Shown here in pieces: positions 57,275-64,000 of a DNA stretch of 64,000 bases (position 1 is its first letter; each line of letters opens with the position of its first letter). The DNA is from Francisella frigiditurris (GTDB lineage Bacteria > Pseudomonadota > Gammaproteobacteria > Francisellales > Francisellaceae). The position numbers and the translations under genes were made by a program. The notes under the pieces are model-generated. The model had not been told where the DNA came from and made no database searches. It worked only from the letters and a program-made list of their open reading frames with translations. The stretch is from the NCBI RefSeq assembly GCF_001880225.1, contig NZ_CP009654.1, positions 248,001 through 312,000 of the forward strand, written 5' to 3'.

Positions 57275-57949
57275 TTGAATAACTTATCATCAAAGGACTT
57301 CTTAAAATATATAACTCCTGCCGCTCTTTTTATAACGTTAAAAATACTATGTGACCCGCTATTTCTTAATACCATAAGTATAGACTTTCTGAATATCCAT
57401 TTAGTGATAACTCAATCATCTCTAGTTTATGCAGGAATCTTTGTAGTTCTGGATGTTTGTTCAATTATCTATGGACTAAAAAACACATATAAGCTAATAA
57501 TCTTAGCGATGATAATGGATGGAATATATTCTTTTGGTGTATATTCGTCATCATTCTTTCATTTAGCAGAAGTCTCTATAATAGGCGATAATAACTATAT
57601 AAGGTCAAATGCCATACATCAAATTGCCGAACCTACAATATTATTATTTCTATCAGGAATGTTAAGTACGTTTATCACAAATTTAGCAGAGGTTTCTATC
57701 TTTAGTTGGACTTATAGAAAAATATTAAAAAATAACATTTTCTTTTCAACAATAATTAGTGTCGCAATAGTTATACTTATAAATAACATAATAATGCTTC
57801 CAATTATGATAAAAGATAAAAATGTTATATGGACTATCTACTGGTCAAACTTTACAATCAATATGATATTTATAACAGCTTATACAAGTATATATTTAAT
57901 ATTCTTTAAAAATATCTATACCTCAGCAAAAGTAGCAGCTAAAAATTAA
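57275..57949 (+). CDS. VUT/queuosine-precursor transporter-like membrane protein
   Basis: A 224-residue membrane protein with six hydrophobic segments, TTG start. The segment FVVLDVCSIIYGLKNTYKL near residue 54 resembles the DV...YG.. signature of VUT/YhhQ transporters for queuosine precursors. Length matches the family (about 220). The assignment is tentative because other parts diverge. Convergent with the amidohydrolase gene by an 11-bp overlap. Confidence 0.55.
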   Translation: MNNLSSKDFLKYITPAALFITLKILCDPLFLNTISIDFLNIHLVITQSSLVYAGIFVVLDVCSIIYGLKNTYKLIILAMIMDGIYSFGVYSSSFFHLAEVSIIGDNNYIRSNAIHQIAEPTILLFLSGMLSTFITNLAEVSIFSWTYRKILKNNIFFSTIISVAIVILINNIIMLPIMIKDKNVIWTIYWSNFTINMIFITAYTSIYLIFFKNIYTSAKVAAKN

Positions 57950-58754
57950 ATTGATACAAGCTATTAGCCGTATTAAAGAATATATTTTCTTGTTCTTTCG
58001 GATCAATAAATACACTGCAAATCATATTAAGCCACTTATTATAATCTTCTTTATTTGATACTGGGTAATTTGAGCCATAACAAAGCTTTGATGAATCAAC
58101 ATTGCCTCTTATCTCATATAAAATTTCGTAAATATGATTATCACTATTATTTAAATCACCACCTGAAAGCTTTAGGAATATATTTTTATTATTTATAATC
58201 TCTAGAAATATTGCTCTCCAATAATCAAAGTTTTCTTCACTTGTCTTAATTGGTAATCCTAAATGCTCAATACAACAAATCACATTTGACTTAATAATAT
58301 CTGGCATAGAATTAATTAACTGATCAGGATACATTTGACACTCAAAAATCATATTATACGCTTTCAGAATCTTTAGCTTATCTAATAAATCCAAAGGAAT
58401 TTCTTTATCAAAAGGATTATACTTTGAGCTAGAATTTTTAGACATTATTTGTCGAACTCCAACAATATTCTCATACTTTGATAAATCAGTTATTTTTTTC
58501 TCAAAAACCTCTATATTTTGAGTAAAGTCAATAAAAGCAATAACTTTTATATTTTTATTATTAAAATTATTAGCTAGCCATTTATACTCGCATAAGTGAT
58601 TAATGTTCTCACTATGTGCCTCTATATGTACAAAATTATCTATTTCAAAGTCAGATGGTAAAACTTTTCTAGGTAAATTAGTGTTTTCTACCCACTTGTT
58701 ATAGCCATTATCTACATCCCAGAAATGAATATGTGAATCTATTATTTTTATCAT
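57939..58754 (-). CDS. Amidohydrolase family 2 protein (lactonase-like)
   Basis: A 271-residue TIM-barrel metal hydrolase of the amidohydrolase_2 group. The N-terminal IDSHIHFWD, VHIEAHSEN and CIEHLGLP supply metal-site His residues, and LCYGSNYPV gives the last Asp/Gly block. Family members include sugar lactonases (L-fuconolactonase). It overlaps the SDR gene by four bases, so a dehydrogenase-lactonase pair for sugar oxidation is plausible. Confidence 0.85.
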   Translation of the reverse strand: MIKIIDSHIHFWDVDNGYNKWVENTNLPRKVLPSDFEIDNFVHIEAHSENINHLCEYKWLANNFNNKNIKVIAFIDFTQNIEVFEKKITDLSKYENIVGVRQIMSKNSSSKYNPFDKEIPLDLLDKLKILKAYNMIFECQMYPDQLINSMPDIIKSNVICCIEHLGLPIKTSEENFDYWRAIFLEIINNKNIFLKLSGGDLNNSDNHIYEILYEIRGNVDSSKLCYGSNYPVSNKEDYNKWLNMICSVFIDPKEQENIFFNTANSLYQFNF

Positions 58755-59470
58755 TTAGCAGTATATCCTCCATCAACAGGAATTAATGAACCCGTCATAT
58801 AAGAAGAGTCGTCACTTAACAGAAATAATACAACTTTTGCTATTTCTTTAGCGTTAGCAATCCTGCCAATGGGGAACTCAGTAGCCTCTTCTTTTTCTAC
58901 TATCTCTAGAGGTATCCTAGATTCTTTAGAGTATTTATCTATTGCCTGTCTATATAAAGGTGTATCCGTAGTCCCTGGACAAACAGTGTTAACTCTAATT
59001 CCTTGAGAAGATAAATCTAATGCTAATGATTTAGTTATTTGAGCTATAGCTCCTTTAGTTAAACCATATGCAAAACTATTATACTTACCAACAAAACATT
59101 GATCTGAACCATTAAATACAATAGATGCTCCTTTATTCAAGTTATTTTCTAAAGCCTTAATAATAGATATATTAGATAGTAAATTAGTATTTATTAGTTT
59201 CTCTATTTCTTCTAGCGTTTGAGTAAATATAGATCCAGCACGATGAATCCCTACATTTAAAAAAATGCCTTCATAATTTCTATCTAAAGGAATATATTTA
59301 TCTATCATTTTATAGTTAGATAAATCAACCTCTATATAATCTTCATTTTTTAGCATTTCAGCAGGTGGATTAATATCTAAATTAATGATCTTATAGCCTT
59401 TTTGACTTAGTTCTTTTATAACCTCTCTACCTATACCTGTAGAACCACCAGAAATAATATAATTTTTCAT
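58751..59470 (-). CDS. Short-chain dehydrogenase/reductase
   Basis: A 239-residue NAD(P)-dependent oxidoreductase. The cofactor loop is GGSTGIGREV near residue 8, NVG is near 75, the catalytic Ser is in FNGSDQ and the YxxxK is YGLTKGAIAQ near 136. LDLSSQGIRVNTVCPGTTDT and SYMTGSLIPVDGGYTAK complete the pattern. Coupled to the lactonase-like gene. The substrate is probably a sugar, not proven. Confidence 0.9.
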   Translation of the reverse strand: MKNYIISGGSTGIGREVIKELSQKGYKIINLDINPPAEMLKNEDYIEVDLSNYKMIDKYIPLDRNYEGIFLNVGIHRAGSIFTQTLEEIEKLINTNLLSNISIIKALENNLNKGASIVFNGSDQCFVGKYNSFAYGLTKGAIAQITKSLALDLSSQGIRVNTVCPGTTDTPLYRQAIDKYSKESRIPLEIVEKEEATEFPIGRIANAKEIAKVVLFLLSDDSSYMTGSLIPVDGGYTAK

Positions 59471-59676
59471 ATAATTTTTCAGACTCTTTTATTTAATATA
59501 ATTAAGAACTAATTTCTGAGGATTTACAATTTTAGTTTAAGTAAAAAATCAGAAATCATGCAAATAAATAGTGAGTTTCAGTAGAACCTTATGAGACTAC
59601 ATAAAACTGTAACTTAATGAAAACATTAATATGTAAAGCTCTGAAGATTTGTTATGAGATATATAAAATACCAATA

Positions 59677-59775
59677 TGGTGCCCGTGGCCAACTCCTAAC
59701 CAATCTCTCATAGCATTTATATATCAACACTTCTATTTTTTATAAATTAGTCAGTCGTACAAAAAGTCGTACAAA
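59677..59775. other. tRNA 3'-end-like relic and short direct repeats
   Basis: TGGTGCCCGTGGCC (59677-59690) resembles the 3' acceptor end of a minus-strand tRNA, but no full cloverleaf follows. GTCGTACAAA is repeated at 59754-59763 and 59766-59775. This may be a worn attachment site. No gene is present from 59471 to 59848 apart from this. Confidence 0.3.
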
Positions 59776-59848
59776 TCAAAACTATATTTTATCAAAATAG
59801 TCGATATTGTATTTATAATAACATAGTTGATTAATTATAAGATTTTTA

Positions 59849-62800
59849 TCAAGCACTCTCTTTAGGTAACCATAGATCAGCTAATTCAGATGAACTTAGT
59901 TTAGTAGTAGTTTGAACTCCATCTACACTTCCTCCATCCATATCTATATCATCTGCTCCAGAGGCTGCTAATAGCTCTGCTATCTTATTTGAGTTAGCTG
60001 ATAAATCTAATGCAAATCCATCATTAGCATCTATCTCTAAACCTTGATTTGTATATTGACTAGAAAAATAATCATCTACTATTACTGAGCCTAATGGATC
60101 ACTATCAAAACTAATTAGTAAATCTTCCCCATCTCTACTTAAATTAATAGCGTCATGATCAATATTTGTTAACTCTAATGTGTCCATAGTTCCATCATTA
60201 GATGATACATTTAAAGTATCATTACCATCTCCTTGAGAATATCTATAAGTATCTGAGCCTTCGCCTCCAGAGATTGCATCATCTCCCTGACCTCCAGTTA
60301 TAACATCATCACCTTCTCCAGCCTTGATAGTATCATTACCAGTGCCTCCAGATAATATGTCATCTCCAGCTCCTACTTCTATAGTGTCATTACCTGCTCC
60401 ACCTTCTATAGTGTTATTACCACCATTTAGAGCTTTAACTATATCATCCCCATCGCCAGCATCTGCTATGTCATCTCCTGAACCTAAATAAACTGTATCA
60501 TCTCCAGCTCCTGCATATACAACATCTACTGCATCATTTGTTCCATTTATCGTCTCACTAGAATCTGTACCTAGAGTTATTGGCTGAACATCATCTATAG
60601 ATTTAAAGCTACCATCTGAGAACTCAAAACCTGTTACTTTAGTTTGATTTCCATCTGTAGCATAAAACTTCTTAATTAATAGACCTTGTTCCGGATCTGA
60701 ACCAACTTGTACAAACAAGTCTTCATTTCTTTGAAGATATTGAACATCATCTTGAGAGACATTTTCACCAAATACTATTCTATCTGATTGATTTGTAATA
60801 TTTTGTTTAGCTCCTGCTATAGTGTCAAAGCCATCACCTAGATCATAATGGATTGTATTATTACCTAATTCCCCATGGATAATATCATCTCCCTTACCAC
60901 CAGTTATAACATCATCGCCTTCTCCAGCCTTGATAGTATCATTACCAGTGCCTCCAGATAATATGTCATCTCCAGCTCCTACTTCTATAGTGTCATTACC
61001 TGCTCCACCTTCTATAGTGTTATTACCACCATTTAGAGCTTTAACTATATCATCCCCATCGCCAGCATCTGCTATGTCATCTCCTGAACCTAAATAAACT
61101 GTATCATCTCCAGCTCCTGCATATACAACATCCACCGCATCATTTGTTCCATTTATCGTCTCACTAGCATCTGTGCCTAGAGTTATTGGCTGAACATCAT
61201 CTATAGATTTAAAGCTACCATCTGAAAATTCAAAACCTGTTACTTTAGTTTGATTTCCATCTGTAGCATAAAACTTCTTAATTAATAGACCTTGTTCCGG
61301 ATCTGAACCAACTTGTACAAACAAGTCTTCATTTCTTTGAAGATATTGAACATCATCTTGAGAGACATTTTCACCAAATACTATTCTATCTGATTGATTT
61401 GTAATATTTTGTTTAGCTCCTGCTATAGTGTCAAAGCCATCACCTAGATCATAATGGATTGTATTATTACCTAATTCCCCATGGATAATATCATCTCCCT
61501 TACCACCAGTTATAACATCATCGCCTTCTCCAGCCTTGATAGTATCATTACCAGTGCCTCCAGATAATATGTCATCTCCAGCTCCTACTTCTATAGTGTC
61601 ATTACCTGCTCCACCTTCTATAGTGTTATTACCACCATTTAGAGCTTTAACTATATCATCCCCATCGCCAGCATCTGCTATGTCATCTCCTGAACCTAAA
61701 TAAACTGTATCATCTCCAGCTCCTGCATATACAACATCCACCGCATCATTTGTTCCATTTATCGTCTCACTAGCATCTGTGCCTAGAGTTATTGGCTGAA
61801 CATCATCTATAGATTTAAAGCTACCATCTGAAAATTCAAAACCTGTTACTTTAGTTTGATTTCCATCTGTAGCATAAAACTTCTTAATTAATAGACCTTG
61901 TTCCGGATCTGAACCAACTTGTACAAACAAGTCTTCATTTCTTTGAAGATATTGAACATCATCTTGAGAGACATTTTCACCAAATACTATTCTATCTGAT
62001 TGATTTGTAATATTTTGTTTAGCTCCTGCTATAGTGTCAAAGCCATCACCTAGATCATAATGGATTGTATTATTACCTAATTCCCCATGGATAATATCAT
62101 CTCCCTTACCACCAGTTATAACATCATCGCCTTCTCCAGCCTTGATAGTATCATTACCAGTGCCTCCAGATAATATGTCATCTCCAGCTCCTACTTCTAT
62201 AGTGTCATTACCTGCTCCACCTTCTATAGTGTTATTACCACCATTTAGAGCTTTAACTATATCATCCCCATCGCCAGCATCTGCTATGTCATCTCCTGAA
62301 CCTAAATAAACTGTATCATCTCCAGCTCCTGCATATACAACATCCACCGCATCATTTGTTCCATTTATCGTCTCACTAGCATCTGTGCCTAGAGTTATTG
62401 GCTGAACATCATCTATAGATTTAAAGCTACCATCTGAAAATTCAAAACCTGTTACTTTAGTTTGATTTCCATCTGTAGCATAAAACTTCTTAATTAATAG
62501 ACCTTGTTCCGGATCTGAACCAACTTGTACAAACAAGTCTTCATTTCTTTGAAGATATTGAACATCATCTTGAGAGACATTTTCACCAAATACTATTCTA
62601 TCTGATTGATTTGTAATATTTTGTTTAGCTCCTGCTATAGTGTCAAAGCCATCACCTAGATCATAATGGATTGTATTATTACCTAATTCCCCATGGATAA
62701 TATCATCTCCCTTACCACCAGTTATAACATCATCACCTTCTCCAGCTTTGATAGTATCATTACCTGAACCTCCAGATAATATGTCATCTCCAGCTCCTAC

Positions 62801-64000
62801 CTCTATAGTGTCATTGCCAGCTCCGCCTTCTATAGTGTTATTACCTCCATTTAGAGCTTTAACTACATCATCACCATCACCAGCATCTGCTATGTCATCT
62901 CCTGAGCCTAAATAAACCGTATCATCTCCTGCTCCAGCATATACAACATCTACTGCATCATTAGTTCCATTTATTGTCTCACTAGCATCTGTGCCTATAA
63001 ATGTCGGTTCAGGTATAACTTCCTGCTGCCCCATATTTTGAAGCTCTTCATTAATTTGATCTATCCCTTTCGAATAAATCTCTTCTAGTGATACAACTGT
63101 TCCATCTGAAAATTTCAAACTTTTTACGTTTGACTTAAAACCTTGCTCACTCACATCTGTATAAAAGCCCCAAATTTCAACTCCTTGAGTAATGTTATCT
63201 CCAACTTGAATAAATAAGTTATCGACATTTCTACTAAGAGTTAAATCAGATGGAGATATTCCCTCTCCAAACTCCACAAAATCAGACAATGCTTTCTTAG
63301 AATAATCAATGATAATATTTTTATCATCTCCTAAACTATATCTTACTGTACTACTGTTAGCATTTCCTAGGTCTATATAATCATCACCTGCTCCAGATTC
63401 AATCGTATTATCCTCGCCATTAACAAATAGAACATCACTATCATCTGTACCTAATATAGTTTTAATATTTAAAACTTCTGAATCTGCGGCCAAAGTACTT
63501 CCATCTGAAAACTTAAACTCTTTTAACTTAGCTGAACCACTATAAAAATAGTCAATTCCTAAGCCTTGAGAAGGATCATCTCCCACTTGAATCCTCAAAT
63601 CATATGCAACCCTAGTAAATTTTAAGTCTGATAGATTTATTCCTTCACCAAATTCTATGATATCTGAACGAGCTACATCCCATTTTCCAGAAATAGTGTC
63701 GAAACCATCTCCCAAATTATATTTAACAAGATGTGTCGAAGAACCCTTAAGGCTTATTCGATCATTTCCTTTTCCACCTATAACCACATCATCACTATCA
63801 GATAATGTACTAAGGGTATCATCTCCATCTGTACCAACAACTTCTTTTAGATCAAAAATATTTGAATCAGTTGTTAATATTTCACCATCTGAAAAGCTAA
63901 ATTCTTTTATTCTTTTACGAGTTGTATAAAAATCTTTAATTGTCATACCTTGAGAAGGATCATCTCCTATTTGAACAATTAAGCTAGAGGCGTTTCTTCT
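59849..64000 (-). CDS. Large RTX-type repeat protein, C-terminal part (N-terminus beyond window)
   Basis: The frame is open to the right edge; in-frame residues before the internal Met at 63946 continue the repeat (NASSLIVQIGDDPSQG), so the true start is outside. At least 1383 residues are visible. It is built of Ca2+-binding nonapeptides (GGAGNDTIEVGAGDD, GGKGDDIIHGELGNN) alternating with FGENVSQDDVQYLQ-type and FYATDGNQTKVTGFEFSDGS domains. Four near-identical 606-bp units and part of a fifth occupy about 60270-62989. The last 60 residues lack repeats and end LSSSELADLWLPKESA, as expected for a type I secretion signal. It is an extracellular protein of adhesin, toxin or enzyme type. No export genes are in view. 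Confidence 0.88.
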   Translation of the reverse strand, partial: RRNASSLIVQIGDDPSQGMTIKDFYTTRKRIKEFSFSDGEILTTDSNIFDLKEVVGTDGDDTLSTLSDSDDVVIGGKGNDRISLKGSSTHLVKYNLGDGFDTISGKWDVARSDIIEFGEGINLSDLKFTRVAYDLRIQVGDDPSQGLGIDYFYSGSAKLKEFKFSDGSTLAADSEVLNIKTILGTDDSDVLFVNGEDNTIESGAGDDYIDLGNANSSTVRYSLGDDKNIIIDYSKKALSDFVEFGEGISPSDLTLSRNVDNLFIQVGDNITQGVEIWGFYTDVSEQGFKSNVKSLKFSDGTVVSLEEIYSKGIDQINEELQNMGQQEVIPEPTFIGTDASETINGTNDAVDVVYAGAGDDTVYLGSGDDIADAGDGDDVVKALNGGNNTIEGGAGNDTIEVGAGDDILSGGSGNDTIKAGEGDDVITGGKGDDIIHGELGNNTIHYDLGDGFDTIAGAKQNITNQSDRIVFGENVSQDDVQYLQRNEDLFVQVGSDPEQGLLIKKFYATDGNQTKVTGFEFSDGSFKSIDDVQPITLGTDASETINGTNDAVDVVYAGAGDDTVYLGSGDDIADAGDGDDIVKALNGGNNTIEGGAGNDTIEVGAGDDILSGGTGNDTIKAGEGDDVITGGKGDDIIHGELGNNTIHYDLGDGFDTIAGAKQNITNQSDRIVFGENVSQDDVQYLQRNEDLFVQVGSDPEQGLLIKKFYATDGNQTKVTGFEFSDGSFKSIDDVQPITLGTDASETINGTNDAVDVVYAGAGDDTVYLGSGDDIADAGDGDDIVKALNGGNNTIEGGAGNDTIEVGAGDDILSGGTGNDTIKAGEGDDVITGGKGDDIIHGELGNNTIHYDLGDGFDTIAGAKQNITNQSDRIVFGENVSQDDVQYLQRNEDLFVQVGSDPEQGLLIKKFYATDGNQTKVTGFEFSDGSFKSIDDVQPITLGTDASETINGTNDAVDVVYAGAGDDTVYLGSGDDIADAGDGDDIVKALNGGNNTIEGGAGNDTIEVGAGDDILSGGTGNDTIKAGEGDDVITGGKGDDIIHGELGNNTIHYDLGDGFDTIAGAKQNITNQSDRIVFGENVSQDDVQYLQRNEDLFVQVGSDPEQGLLIKKFYATDGNQTKVTGFEFSDGSFKSIDDVQPITLGTDSSETINGTNDAVDVVYAGAGDDTVYLGSGDDIADAGDGDDIVKALNGGNNTIEGGAGNDTIEVGAGDDILSGGTGNDTIKAGEGDDVITGGQGDDAISGGEGSDTYRYSQGDGNDTLNVSSNDGTMDTLELTNIDHDAINLSRDGEDLLISFDSDPLGSVIVDDYFSSQYTNQGLEIDANDGFALDLSANSNKIAELLAASGADDIDMDGGSVDGVQTTTKLSSSELADLWLPKESA
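60565..62989 (-). repeat. 606-bp tandem repeats in the RTX gene
   Basis: The unit beginning LGTDASETINGT occurs at 62989, 62383, 61777, 61171 and 60565 (minus strand), exactly 606 bp (202 codons) apart. The copies at 61171-62383 are virtually identical in DNA; outer copies differ at some third positions. Recent gene conversion or expansion is likely. Confidence 0.95.

Noticed and set aside
59471-59848. A complete tRNA or tmRNA gene
   Set aside because: Only an acceptor-like 14-base end is visible; no anticodon arm or T-loop can be drawn.
60565-62989. CRISPR-like array
   Set aside because: The regular repeats are 606-bp coding units of the RTX protein, with no short spacers.
63657-63929. Plus-strand 90-codon ORF at the right edge
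   Set aside because: Antisense of the RTX gene, whose repeat pattern is unmistakable.

Overview
The window is AT-rich, densely coded gammaproteobacterial chromosome. Protein content and gene style (lolB-ispE next to tRNA-Gln, many small-molecule permeases, an LpxL-type acyltransferase next to a cold-shock gene, feoA-feoB followed by fur) suggest Francisellaceae (Francisella, Allofrancisella or a close relative). This is inference from remembered family traits, not from a database search.

Layout. 1-6 kb: clpB (cut by the left edge), an aromatic amino acid permease, a PlsC-type acyltransferase and a ComEC/Rec2 protein, all on the minus strand. 6-9 kb: a strong promoter, a Cys-containing leader ORF and a NitT/TauT-type ABC transporter without a binding protein. 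9-12 kb: a RimK-like ATP-grasp/GNAT pair, then DUF167 and yggT. 12-16 kb: a mobile-element graveyard (broken IS3, serine recombinase and IS6 genes) holding a RING-finger gene and a papain-like cysteine protease-like gene, ending at tRNA-Gln. 16-26 kb: ispE, lolB, a gamma carbonic anhydrase-like gene, an antiporter, a TcdA/TcdB-type glycosyltransferase, grxD, sodB, an ampG-like gene, a DMT exporter and a dienelactone hydrolase. 26-28 kb: an orphan gene bracketed by a 227-bp direct repeat carrying the start of a thioesterase gene. 28-41 kb: purH, purA, hpt and a run of transporters ending in dctA. 41.7-45.2 kb: a three-gene candidate defence operon (AAA_13/RloC-like ATPase plus two unknowns) beside tRNA-Arg. 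46-51 kb: an island of orphan genes with 364-bp inverted repeats, preceded by a duplicated piece of the fur 3' end. 51-59 kb: fur, feoB, feoA with a Fur box, a Cys-rich small protein, csp, an LpxL-like gene, a transglutaminase-like gene, a VUT-like transporter, an amidohydrolase and an SDR. 59.8-64 kb: the C-terminal part of a large RTX protein built of 606-bp repeats, running off the right edge.

The housekeeping genes are ordinary. The most unusual content is a set of single, low-GC orphan genes. Three have eukaryote-directed features: a RING finger, a toxin-type glycosyltransferase and a Cys-His-Asp protease-like triad. Several lie between pairs of repeated sequences or next to decayed serine recombinases and insertion sequences. 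I read them as candidate host-interaction effectors brought in piecemeal. The second candidate system is the ATPase operon at tRNA-Arg. No CRISPR array, prophage, rRNA operon or secretion-system cluster is visible.
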